Origin: a bacterium | GTDB taxonomy: Bacteria; Electryoneota; RPQS01 | NCBI GenBank assembly: GCA_036504735.1 | Contig: DASXUQ010000009.1 | Coordinates: 167,204-231,203, forward strand | Reading direction: 5' to 3' | DNA: 64,000 bases | Shown here: piece after piece, positions 7,767 to 17,500 of the stretch | Numbering within the stretch: position 1 is the first letter of the stretch | Layout: each line of letters starts with the position of its first letter | Translations under genes and position numbers: made by a program | Notes under the pieces: generated by a model | The model's database searches: none | What the model was told of the DNA's origin: nothing | Seen by the model: only the letters and a program-made list of their open reading frames with translations

Positions 7767-9464
7767 TCATGGGCGTAAGCCCGGTTCGCCAGCCAGGCCT
7801 CCGCAGAGGAAGCTGATGCTAGTGCCATAGAAATGGAATGAATTCCAGTTATCACCTGACTGGTCACCCGAGGGTACTACAATGTAACTACCTTGGCGCA
7901 TAGCGCAGTCCGGCTGCCCGGCAGTTTCTATGTCGTTGAGTCCGAGTGCATGCCCCATCTCATGGACCCAGTCCCGGTCAACAAATTCGTCTCGATAGGT
8001 TTCCCAACGCGAAAGCGGCATGTAATAGCCATTGTTGCTGTTTGCATAGAAGTCCATCAAAGCATCGATGGCTAATCTGTAGACCACGAGCGAATCCGTG
8101 TTTCCGCAGCCTCGGCCAGGAAGCCAACCTATCCAGCGTCCAGTAACCTTCTCGTCCGGCGGCGGCACAAGACCTTCGGTATTAAGTAAGTAGGCCCGGG
8201 GTATGTATCCCTGATGCCACTTGTGGTAGTTTTCTTGATAAAAATTGTTCGGGTTCGTGAAATTTGGAGGATCACACATCCAGTTGTGGACAAGCAAGTT
8301 TTCCCCCACGCGGTCATTCACATCAATCCAATCGTAAGGGTGGTTTTCTGGCCACTGCGCACCAGGCAAAAGGTTGGAAGCGAGGCTCCAGGTACCCCAA
8401 AAAAGTCCATCATGGTTCAACATATAAGAGATTTGTTGCTGACACGGGTATCCTGACTTGATGTTGAAGTCCCTCGCATCCGTACTCGTACGCACGTGGC
8501 AGTCGGGCGCTGTACAGGCGGTTTGGGTCATGAAGCCCCGGTATTCTTCGAAGGCGGTGAGCCCGTCGCCGTCGTCATCGGTGTTTCTTGTAAAGCGGCT
8601 GTAGTTTGGCGGAATCTGCACACCATCACAGACTTTCCAATCCGCAGTATTCAGGGCACGAAAATCGCCGATGGCACCGAAGTCCTGAATCCGCAGCAAA
8701 AATCGCATGGGATTCTGCGGATCCATGGGGGCTTGCCAATAGTAATGGCTTTGGCCGTCCGCCCCGAAGGTGGGGCCTTGCATGGTGCAGCCGTTGACCC
8801 CCGACACGGGGGCAATATCGCTGACGTCGTCTGTCCGGAGGATATCGGGGAGGAGCGGCGCATTCATCGCCATGCCCTCGTAGGTGGAAGACTTCAGTTC
8901 CACCAGGACTTCCATAGGCATGTTGACGCTGACTTCAAAGCAGAGGTAATCCCCATAGGTAGGCAGCCAATTGGCATTAAACTTATCGGGAGGCACCTGG
9001 TCTTTGCAGGGCCGGACCTTGATGACAGGTTTCTGTTCGGCGCGGCCCCCCATGCTGCCGAATTGTTGTGCGGCGCAGTCCTCGTCCATAGTGACACAGC
9101 AATGAACAATATTCTGGCATTCCCAGTAATCCGTGCCCGTGCCGCCGGACGAACATACCGTCCAGTGGGTTCCCGCCTGCGGCTGGGATGAGCAGTAGAG
9201 GTCTACGCAGTCCAGGAACGGAGCCGAGGTAATCGCGCAAGCGCCGTCGTTACAATTGTCCGCGCATGGCTGTCCCGGATAGGCAGCGCAGGTCCACTTG
9301 TCGCCGTTACTCACGGTGAAGCGGTACTCCTGAGCCCCCGGGACATTCGGGCTGGGAACGCTCCCATGCGGTACAATGTGTGAAGTTGAATAGACGGCCA
9401 GCGGCAAGCCGGTGACGACCAGCAGGCCGATGAGCAGTCTTCGCCAGAAAGAAAAAACACGCAT
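7767..9464 (-). CDS. Secreted metzincin-like zinc metallopeptidase
   Basis: This 565-residue protein has a signal peptide, a Cys-rich N-terminal region (~45-160), an EF-hand/thrombospondin-3-like calcium loop (NTDDDGDGLTAFEEY, ~290) and a C-terminal zinc site HEMGHALGLND at 501-511. That fits HExxHxxGxxH/D of metzincins with Asp as the third ligand (as in snapalysin); the CAM at ~520-522 may be the Met-turn. It probably hydrolyses peptides outside the cell. There is no YPNPF sorting tail, so it leaves the cytoplasm by Sec but its further export is unclear. First gene of the minus-strand operon; a ~145-bp sequence upstream (9591-9735) is shared with the region upstream of the gene ending at 22188. 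Confidence 0.75.
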   Translation of the reverse strand: MRVFSFWRRLLIGLLVVTGLPLAVYSTSHIVPHGSVPSPNVPGAQEYRFTVSNGDKWTCAAYPGQPCADNCNDGACAITSAPFLDCVDLYCSSQPQAGTHWTVCSSGGTGTDYWECQNIVHCCVTMDEDCAAQQFGSMGGRAEQKPVIKVRPCKDQVPPDKFNANWLPTYGDYLCFEVSVNMPMEVLVELKSSTYEGMAMNAPLLPDILRTDDVSDIAPVSGVNGCTMQGPTFGADGQSHYYWQAPMDPQNPMRFLLRIQDFGAIGDFRALNTADWKVCDGVQIPPNYSRFTRNTDDDGDGLTAFEEYRGFMTQTACTAPDCHVRTSTDARDFNIKSGYPCQQQISYMLNHDGLFWGTWSLASNLLPGAQWPENHPYDWIDVNDRVGENLLVHNWMCDPPNFTNPNNFYQENYHKWHQGYIPRAYLLNTEGLVPPPDEKVTGRWIGWLPGRGCGNTDSLVVYRLAIDALMDFYANSNNGYYMPLSRWETYRDEFVDRDWVHEMGHALGLNDIETAGQPDCAMRQGSYIVVPSGDQSGDNWNSFHFYGTSISFLCGGLAGEPGLRP

Positions 9465-9590
9465 GTAAACCCTCCTTAAAAGTACTGTGGTTGGATGTAG
9501 AATGCAACGAGCCGGAGATATGGATCGTTAGCAAACAACATAACATTCTGTCAAGTTGTTTTCAATGGGTCTTTCTTGCCCAACCTGTTT

Positions 9591-9735
9591 CTAAGTTCAA
9601 TAATCTTCACGACCTCCTGTTTGACCTTGAAGTTGTGAAGGCATAGGCAAAAATGTGGCGTGATATATACGGAAAAACAGAAATCCCGCAGGGGATGTGC
9701 GGGATATATAACACTATTATTTTCGTAACTATTGG
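9591..9735. repeat. Conserved upstream sequence, copy 1
   Basis: This stretch closely matches 23505-23645: shared blocks include TTCAATAAT, CGACCTCCTGTTTGA, TTGAAGTTGT, CAAAAAT-TGGCGTG and TATTTTCGTAA in the same order and spacing. Both copies lie 130-290 bp upstream of minus-strand secreted-protein genes and just after the terminating gene of the preceding unit. Confidence 0.7.
9668..9705 (-). terminator. Intrinsic terminator of the TPR gene
   Basis: On the minus strand, ATCCCGCA and TGCGGGAT (9683-9705) form a perfect 8-bp stem with a 7-nt loop, followed by TTCTGTTTTT. It lies about 50 nt after the stop codon at 9754. Confidence 0.8.
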
Positions 9736-9753
9736 AGTATTCAGAAGATGAGT

Positions 9754-10785
9754 TTAGGGCTCGATGCGGTTGGAGGTGCCGCAGGCGGGGCAGCGGACGA
9801 GGGTGGGTTTGGAGGGGCGGACGGCATCGGGCCAGGCGTGGCTGCAATGGCCACATTCGACCTCGACGACGTAGTTGTCAGTCTCCCCGCTTTGGGCGGC
9901 GGCAAGAGACACGGGATGGGGTGTGCCGATGATACGGCCCGTGGTTTTGGCCAAGCGCGGATGCACCTGAAAGGGCAGCAGCTTGTCCAGATGCAGACCG
10001 GCGTCATTTAGACTCCACGTGCCTTCACGCGGGGTGATGACCCGCACCTCATAGCCGGGACGGCGCAGGCGGCGGACTTTCAGGAATTCGCGGGCAATGC
10101 GGGAATCGGGGGCTTCGAGCACTTCGATCCAGCGGCCATCCACCGATTTCTTCTCGAGAAAATTAATGGTGGCGGAAGGGCCGAGCTTGTCCAGCGCATC
10201 ACAGAAGCTTAAGCATTCATCGAGTTCATGGGCCAGGTCGGCATCGAGAGTTTCCAGAATATCCAGCTCCGTGCGCGCGCGGGCCATCTGCGAGCGTCCA
10301 GCGGTCAGACAGCCGAGAAAGAAATGCGTGCGGGCATCGGTGGGGTCCAAGGCAATGACGCGCTCATAAGCGGCCTGCGCATCATCGAGCCGTCCCAGCT
10401 CCTCACAAACCACGCCGAAGTAGAAATGTCCGCCGGGGAAAAGCGGTTCACGGCCTGTGATGAAGGTCAGATGTTCGAGGGCTTCTTCCCATTCCTGCAG
10501 CCGAAAATAGGTGACCCCCAGCCAGTAGCGCGCGGCCCAATGCGCGGGAAAGAGATCCACCGCGCGGGCTAAAGCAAGCGCGGCCTCATCGCACTGATCC
10601 AGATCCAAACAGGTGCGGCCAAGCTGGTAACAGTACTCGGCACAGTCGGGCTCGAGTTCGGCGGCCATGCGGAAAATGGGCAACGCTTCCGCCGCCTTGC
10701 CGGCATCCCGCAGCGCGGCAGCGCGAGAGACCAGCTCGGTGATGGCATCGGCCACCGGTGGGGCAGTAGTAAGATTCGTAGACAT
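9754..10785 (-). CDS. TPR protein with C-terminal zinc-ribbon-like motif
   Basis: This 343-residue soluble protein has four or more tetratricopeptide repeats (~15-190), for example AEYCYQLGRTCLDLDQCDEAALAL and GHFYFGVVCEELGRLDDAQAAY. A mixed domain follows, and then C-terminal CxxC...CPAC cysteines (VECGHCSHAW and VRCPACGTSN) that probably bind one zinc. It has no signal peptide, unlike all its neighbours, so it acts in the cytoplasm, most likely as a protein-interaction scaffold. It is monocistronic: a terminator follows and repeat-rich DNA precedes it. No specific partner can be deduced. Confidence 0.75.
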   Translation of the reverse strand: MSTNLTTAPPVADAITELVSRAAALRDAGKAAEALPIFRMAAELEPDCAEYCYQLGRTCLDLDQCDEAALALARAVDLFPAHWAARYWLGVTYFRLQEWEEALEHLTFITGREPLFPGGHFYFGVVCEELGRLDDAQAAYERVIALDPTDARTHFFLGCLTAGRSQMARARTELDILETLDADLAHELDECLSFCDALDKLGPSATINFLEKKSVDGRWIEVLEAPDSRIAREFLKVRRLRRPGYEVRVITPREGTWSLNDAGLHLDKLLPFQVHPRLAKTTGRIIGTPHPVSLAAAQSGETDNYVVEVECGHCSHAWPDAVRPSKPTLVRCPACGTSNRIEP

Positions 10786-11180
10786 GAAACCATCAGAAAA
10801 AACAGAGGAAAACGCGACCTTCTATTTTAATCGCTTTTGGTGTGCAGCGCAAAGCTTTTTCGCGGGATCGAGAAATTATTCGAAACGTTTAGCTGCTGTT
10901 TCTTTGATAGTTGTCCGAGATGTTGGATTTTGACCACTGTTGCCTCTCGGCAGGGCTAAGCCCTGCACCTGTGTCGCCTGCTCGGCGTCGTAAGGGTTCA
11001 ACGTGGAGACGGGGTAGCTGCCTGCTCTGCTCCCCTTTCTCCATTTCATGGGGAAAGGGGCCGGGGGATGGGGGTCTGCGGGCAAAACGAAAAGAGGATC
11101 GGAATCCGTAGAAGGGGCACGATCCTCAGAGCGAGATCTCGGCTTCGCCGGACATGTCGTGCCCGTTCCTCAGCCCACAG
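10786..11180. other. Intergenic region with GC-rich mosaic repeat
   Basis: No convincing gene. 10786-10935 is AT-richer and should hold the promoter of the TPR gene. About 10947-11165 carries a member of the large dispersed mosaic family: a GGGCTAAGCCCTGCACC hairpin, then GCCTGCTCGGCGTCG as at 38260, then GGCACGATCC-CAGAGCGAGATC through CGCCGGACATGTCGTGCC, which reappears inverted near 54345-54415. Confidence 0.6.
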
Positions 11181-11181
11181 A

Positions 11182-11211
11182 GAAAGGGCGACCTTTGCAG
11201 GCCACCCTTTC
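11182..11211 (-). terminator. Hairpin terminator after the beta-helix gene
   Basis: GAAAGGG and CCCTTTC flank a short imperfect stem and loop; read on the minus strand it is preceded by CACAAG, as in the terminators at 18565 and 26671. It lies about 55 nt after the stop of the gene ending at 11265. Confidence 0.6.
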
Positions 11212-11264
11212 TTGTGTTTCGGTTCTTTTGGTGTGGACGGGCGGGAGCCCGGCCCCAGATGGCG

Positions 11265-14200
11265 TTATTTCAGCAGCAGCATTTTCCGGACGAACTGTTT
11301 ATCGGCGGCGGACAGGATGGTGAAGTACATCCCACTGGGATAGGCTTGGGCATTCCACTCCACCGAGTAGAAGCCGGCACTCTGCCGCTGGCTGACCAGC
11401 GTGGTAACCTCCCGGCCCAGCACATCGAAGACTCTCAGGCGGACCTCGCAAGGCTGGGGAAGATCGTAACTAATCCGCGTGGCCGGGTTGAAGGGGTTGG
11501 GGTAGACCGCGTGCAGGGCAAAGACGGTGGGCAGCGGATGAAGCTGTTCTACGCGGTCGGGAATGTCCACGACGAAGCGGAAGGTATCACTGGTGATCGT
11601 GGTGTCGGGGAACAGCGAATGTGCGGTGACCCACCAGGAAACAGGGCGCGGCGGTGTCAGGTGCAGCGGCGCGAGGTTGAGAGTAGACATGCTATCCACG
11701 GGCGCGGCGACGGAGAAGGATGTGTCCGCAAGGGACAGATGAAGGGTGCAGCTCAGAGTGTCCCAATAGTCGGGATCGGACGCGCGGCCCCAGCGGAAGG
11801 TGACGGCGCTATCGGCAGTCAGGATCGAATCGTTGGCCGGGGCGATCAAGGTGAAGGGCAGCGGCGAGTGACCGGACTGCGGAAAGTAGAATGCACCAAT
11901 ATCTGGCCGGGTGTGGTCGGAATCTGAGGGGAGAGTCGAATCGCCGGCGTCGATGCAATGGGATGCGGCGGTGAGGTGGTAATCGTGGGCCACAGTATCG
12001 GCAAACAGCGGATTGACGAAGACATTCAGATACTGGTCCGAAGAGTCGCCACGGAAGTTGGTGCGGTTACGGCGACCTATGCCCGGGGGCATATCCGATA
12101 ATCCATTTACGGAACCGAAGTTGGCAACGGTACTGCCATAGAAGTCGCAATGGGCAACCACAGCGCCTGCACTGAAATCGAATCCTAAAGCGATGCCACG
12201 GGTAAAGCTTATGATGGAATTGTCAAGTGTCACCGCACCGTAGCAGAAGATCCCTGCCTGATCCCCTGCATTATTCCGAAGGAACGTGCAGCGGGTAATT
12301 TGTGCGCCCGATATATATGCCGCGCTACCCTGAAGAGCGTCATTGCTGTCAAAGACGCACTCTTCGAAACGGGCGCTCGAGTAAACTCGAATGGCACCGC
12401 CATCCTCCGCCCAGTTTCCGTAGAACAAGCAGTTGGAGATCACCGCAGAATTGGCGTCAGCATCAATGGCTCCGCCACCATACCAACCGCCATTCGCGAC
12501 GAAGGTGCAATGCGATACGTACGGGGCACCTTGCTGGTCAAGGAGCAGGCCGCCGCCCCATGCGCTGGATCTGTTATGGTTGAAGTAGCAATTTTCGAAG
12601 ACCGCGTTCGAGGAGATACAGGCCGCTCCCGCCCCGCCATAGCCCGATCCCCCGCCATAGGGTGCAACGTTAAACCGGAATGTACACTGCTGGAAATGTG
12701 AGGTATCCGCCTGGCAGTAGACTCCGCCGCCGACGGCGCTATTCCCGTATTCGAAGACGCAATGATCAAAAGTGGGGCTGGTGCTGTATATGCGGACGTT
12801 GCCGTTATTGGAATTCGAAATACGGCAGTATGACATGCGACAACCGTAGGGAGAGTTGCGGAATTCCATGCCCTGCCAGTGGTTGGGGGAAGCTATTGTA
12901 TCCGCCGTGATGATTATGGAATCCTCTTCGGTCCCCATTGCCAGAAGGAGTCCCCGAATGACAAATGAGCCTCGTGTAACAAACGTCAGTTGGGTTCCGG
13001 GCAGAAGAGTGAGAGTGTCCGCGGCATCCACCCAGATATCCTCCCCGACCAGAAATGTGCCTGGTCCCACCGTACCCCGCAAGGCTGCATGCAATTGGTT
13101 AGGTGACGAATTACTATGGCGGTTTTCGAAGGCACCTATGTCGGGATTGGATTCCTGCGGCCAAGGCCGTGCCAGATTGTCAAGATCCATCACAGGAATA
13201 GTCGCTGCCGCAAAAGAGGCCGCGAGGCAGCGGCTGGAGTCCTGCAGACGGAAGTTGCTACTGTCCGGGTTAACAAACAGCGGGTCAAACATCAGGTTCA
13301 GGCTGGCATCACATGAGTCACCCCAAAGATTGGTGCGGCTCCTGCGGCCCAAGCTGGAAGGAATCGCACCACTGAAGGCGGACCCTGCGCTGGAAAACAC
13401 ATCGCAACATACGGCGCTGATTGAGCCGGAGTTGACCACATGAACTCCGGTGCCTTGATCGGGCGAGGCCACGATGACATCAGCCAAGGCGAGGGCATCG
13501 TTGCGGGACCATACGGCGGCATCCGAGGCCGGATTATTGGCAACGGTACAGAAATTCATCGTGATCTGCGAACCGTCGGCGCTGAACATCCCGCCGCCGG
13601 ATGGGGCCTGATTGCCGCTGATGAGACAGTTCACATAGTCCACATGAGCGGCAGAATCCCACACCCCGCCGCCACGTGCGGCACTGTTGCCCTGCATCCG
13701 GCAATTGTTCACCGTGGCTGAGAGGCGATGTCCCCGGAAATAGAGGCCGCCACCGTTCGCCGCGACGTTGCTATCTATTTGGCAACTGGCAAGTACCACA
13801 TTGACAGGGTTGGATTCGAATGCGACGCCGCCGCCGGCCTGGCGAGTTCTGTTGCCGCGGACCATGCAGCGGGTAAGAATCGGACTGGATTCCAGCCCAA
13901 ACAGGCCGCCGCCATCGCCAAGATGCGAGTAGCATCCGATGATCTCGCAATCGGTGAAGTTGGCATTGCCGTTGCTCCGGCAGTACACACCGCCACCGTC
14001 CAACAGAGCATAACAGTAGCGGATGGTGCAATAGGAAAGGGACGGAGAACAGTTTTGGACTTCGAGGCCGCCGCCGTAACGGTCATCGCCCGGCGAGGTG
14101 GCATAGCCGTACTCGATCACGCAATGCTGTAACGTGGTTGAGGTGGCCTGTAACAGACGGACTCCGCGCCAGCGGGACGGGTTCGCCACGGTGTCCGTGG

Positions 14201-14468
14201 TAAAGTAGATGGGACTGGCGGCTGTGCCGATAGCCCTCAGGGTGCCATACACATTAAAGCGGTAAGGGCCGTCAAAAAACACGGTAACGCCTGCGCCAAC
14301 GCTCAAGGTGGTGCTCGTTCCCACAGTTACCGTGCGCTGGATCATGTAGGGGCTATGGGCGGAGGTCCAGGTGCCACTGATCAGGGAATCCGAGACCCAG
14401 GTGGTATCGGCATGGGCCAACGCGCAGGCGATCAGGACAAAGATCAAAACACTAACGGTGCGGCACAT
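11265..14468 (-). CDS. Secreted parallel beta-helix protein, T9SS sorting domain (paralogue 1)
   Basis: This 1067-residue protein has a signal peptide (MCRTVSVLIFVLIACALAHA), two tandem right-handed beta-helix units (~20-440 and ~455-840) rich in GGG(V/L)Y/F turns and C-x-(I/F)-x-x-N steps, one Ig-like domain (~870-960) and a sorting tail with VYPNPFNPAT and an RKMLLLK end. Such polymorphic-repeat helices usually form surface adhesins or carbohydrate-binding proteins. A TTG start 36 bp upstream is in frame, but ATG at 14468 has CCGGAG 7 nt before it and gives a clean signal peptide. It lies 66 bp after its close paralogue at 14535-18203. The two share near-identical N- and C-termini, so they arose by tandem duplication and are probably co-transcribed. 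Confidence 0.88.
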   Translation of the reverse strand: MCRTVSVLIFVLIACALAHADTTWVSDSLISGTWTSAHSPYMIQRTVTVGTSTTLSVGAGVTVFFDGPYRFNVYGTLRAIGTAASPIYFTTDTVANPSRWRGVRLLQATSTTLQHCVIEYGYATSPGDDRYGGGLEVQNCSPSLSYCTIRYCYALLDGGGVYCRSNGNANFTDCEIIGCYSHLGDGGGLFGLESSPILTRCMVRGNRTRQAGGGVAFESNPVNVVLASCQIDSNVAANGGGLYFRGHRLSATVNNCRMQGNSAARGGGVWDSAAHVDYVNCLISGNQAPSGGGMFSADGSQITMNFCTVANNPASDAAVWSRNDALALADVIVASPDQGTGVHVVNSGSISAVCCDVFSSAGSAFSGAIPSSLGRRSRTNLWGDSCDASLNLMFDPLFVNPDSSNFRLQDSSRCLAASFAAATIPVMDLDNLARPWPQESNPDIGAFENRHSNSSPNQLHAALRGTVGPGTFLVGEDIWVDAADTLTLLPGTQLTFVTRGSFVIRGLLLAMGTEEDSIIITADTIASPNHWQGMEFRNSPYGCRMSYCRISNSNNGNVRIYSTSPTFDHCVFEYGNSAVGGGVYCQADTSHFQQCTFRFNVAPYGGGSGYGGAGAACISSNAVFENCYFNHNRSSAWGGGLLLDQQGAPYVSHCTFVANGGWYGGGAIDADANSAVISNCLFYGNWAEDGGAIRVYSSARFEECVFDSNDALQGSAAYISGAQITRCTFLRNNAGDQAGIFCYGAVTLDNSIISFTRGIALGFDFSAGAVVAHCDFYGSTVANFGSVNGLSDMPPGIGRRNRTNFRGDSSDQYLNVFVNPLFADTVAHDYHLTAASHCIDAGDSTLPSDSDHTRPDIGAFYFPQSGHSPLPFTLIAPANDSILTADSAVTFRWGRASDPDYWDTLSCTLHLSLADTSFSVAAPVDSMSTLNLAPLHLTPPRPVSWWVTAHSLFPDTTITSDTFRFVVDIPDRVEQLHPLPTVFALHAVYPNPFNPATRISYDLPQPCEVRLRVFDVLGREVTTLVSQRQSAGFYSVEWNAQAYPSGMYFTILSAADKQFVRKMLLLK

Positions 14469-14534
14469 ACACGGACTCCGGAAAAGTTCGAAGACAGAAG
14501 CCAAGATTCCAAGAAGCCAAAATCACGACAGCCA

Positions 14535-17500
14535 CTATTTCAGCAGCAGCATTTTCCGGACGAACTGTTTATCGGCGGCGGTGAGGATGGTGAAGTACAT
14601 CCCGCTGGGATAGGCCTGGGCATTCCACTCGACCACATAGGAGCCCGCGGGCATGTGCTGATCCACCAGCGTGGCCACTTGGCGGCCCAGCATATCGAAG
14701 ACCTTCAGGCGGACCTCGCAAGGCTGGGGAAGATCGTAACTAATCCGTGTGGCCGGGTTGAAGGGGTTGGGGTAGACCGCATGCAGGGCAAAGACGGTAG
14801 GCAGCGGATGGCCTGCTCCCAAGCGGTTGGGGATACTCAGGACGAAGCGGAAGGTGTCGCTGGTAATGCTGGTATCGGGCAGAAGCGAATGCGCACTGAC
14901 CCACCAGGAGATCAGGGTATCGTTGGGGATGCCCAGCGGGCGCAAGTCCATGGTGTACATAGTATCCTGATGTACGGACATCGCCATGGAGATTCCGGGA
15001 GCAGTTAGATGGAGATCGTAAGTTACGGTATCCGCTGCATCGGGATCTATGCTGGCACTCCACACAAAGGCTACCGCGCTATCGGTGGTAAGGATCGAAT
15101 CATTGGCCGGGGAGATCAGCGTAAAGGGCTGCGGGGGGCGTGGAGGCAAGGTGTGCAGGGTGATCAGAAAGGTATCACTGGCAACACTGGTGTTCGGGTA
15201 ACAGGAATGGGTCATGACCCACCAGTGCAGGGGGGTGTCTGTAGGGAAATGCAGCCCGTGGAGGTTGATGCTGAGGGCGGTGTCCTGCTGCATGTACACG
15301 GAGACGATGGTATCGGGCGCTTGAAGCTTCAGAACATAGGTCACCGTATCCCAGCGGTCCGGATCGGAACTGCGATTCCAGGCAAAGTCCGCAAAACGGT
15401 CGACCGTGAAAGTGGAACTGTCGGCCGGGGAGATCAGCGCGCAGGCGAGGGGTGGGTGAGCGGCCTGTGTAAAGGCGAAGGCGCCGATGTCCGCAAAGCT
15501 GCCGTCGGAGTCATGCGTCAAACCGGAATCACCCGCATCAATGCAGGGCGACGTTTCGGTGAGGTGAAAGTCATGCGCGGCGGTATCGGCGAAGAGGGGG
15601 TTCAGGAAGACATTGAGGTATTGATCGGAGGAATCACCGCGCGCATTGGTACGGGAAAGGGTGCCGATTCCCACAGGCCGGTAATTGACGGCTCCCGAGA
15701 AGTTGCCGCCGCTGTTGGCGAAGAAATCGCAAAACCGGACGGTGACGCCGGAGGTTTGCTGAAATTTGATTCCCGCACCCTGAGAGTTGCCGATGATGGT
15801 GCTGGTAATACGTGGAGTGGAGGAGGTCGACGCCGAAACCGTGATGCCGGCGGCATCAGACGTGGTTCCGGCATTGCCGGAAAGCGTACAACGGCGGACA
15901 ATGGCGTTGTTCGTAACGTACAAGGTCCCACCCGAATGGCCCGTGAAAAGACACTCCTCAAACAGAGGGGTCCCTGTATACTCCATATAGGCGGCTCCAC
16001 CATGAGTCGCCAAGTTTTGAGTGAACTGACACCGTGAGAAGGTCAGGGGACCGCGTACATACGCGGCGCCGCCAATTCCGCTGGCGGTGTTCAGGCTGAA
16101 CTGGCAGTCAGCGAAGACCATCGTATTACCGGAAACGCTGACCGCGCCGCCGGAAGCGGCGCTGTTCTGGAAAAATTGGCACTGGGAGAACACCGCACCA
16201 CCCGAACCATAAACCACGCCACCTTCATTTGCGGAGTTCATTGTAAATGCGCAGCGGGTGAAGTTGGGATTTCCGGAGAAGTAAACTCCTCCACCGACGT
16301 TGTAGTACCCTGTCAATGCGCGATTGTTTGAGAAGTCGCAATCCTGAAAGACCGCATGGGTGGTGTTACCGGCCATGCCGCCTTCATTGCCGGTGAACGA
16401 ACAAAAGAGGAAGCGGGAACTGTCGTAGTTGCAGGTTACCCCCCTGCGCCCACGCTCAAATCCGCAATGGGAAAACACCGGATTGGTTTGGTTAATCGAA
16501 ACGTTGGAGTTGCCATTGCCTGAAGGAATCGACGCGGCGGAGAAGCGGCAATAGGTCAGCGAACACCCCCGCACGGAGAAGATGAATTGCAGACCCGTCC
16601 AGCGCTGCGGGAACACCACGGTATCCACGGTAAGAATCACGGAGTCCTGTTCGGTCCCCAAGGCCTTCAACAGGCCATAGACAAGCAGGCCCGTGCCTCC
16701 CGCGAAACTCAACGTGGTTCCGGCCGCAAGAGTCAGCGTATCGTTCGTGCGCACGGCCACATTTTCACCCACGAGAAAACGTCCAGGGCCGATCAGGCCG
16801 CTGAGATTGCCCGTGAGATGAGGTACGGGACTGCTGAGGCGGTTTTCATACGCGCCCATGTCCGGCTGGGAATTCGACGGTGACGGGCGGGACAGGCCTT
16901 CAAAATCATTATAGAACTGATGAGTGAGGTCCTGACTCGCGGCCAGGCAGTGGCTGGAATCGCTGAGGCGGTAGTTGGCGCTGTCGGGATTGACGAAGCG
17001 GGGGTCCAGCAGCAGATTGAGGGCCACATCACAGGAGTCGCCCCACGGATTGATCCGCGTCAACTGGCCAAGGTTCTGCGGCGTATTGCCGGAAAACGGG
17101 CCGGTGGCATTGGCGTAGAAATCGTTGTACGTAATCTGCGCCGAGCGCGGCAGCGAGAAGTAAACCCCTGAGCCCTGCGCCGTGCGGCTGATGATGGAAC
17201 CGGTCAGGATGATCGAGTCATTACGGCAGTGGAGGGCTGCGGTGGACGACTGATTGTCGTCCAGTGTGACAAAGTTGAGGGTGTTGCGGGAATTGTCCCC
17301 GCTGTAGAGTGCGCCACCCTGAGCGGCCACGTTGCTGTTGAACAGACAGTTGACATAGCTCACGATGGCGGAGGTGTCGAAGGCTGCGCCGCCCCGGGTG
17401 GCGGTGTTGCCGCTGAAAACACATTGGCGCATGGTTGCCGCGCCGTTCCAGTACCGGGAACAGACGAAAAGTCCGCCGCCGTCCCCAGCCGAATTGCCGT

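Noticed and set aside
9551-9856. Minus-strand frame of 101 codons across the shared upstream sequence
   Set aside because: Overlaps the TPR gene end and a terminator; the match to 23505-23645 is at DNA level and is not kept as protein.
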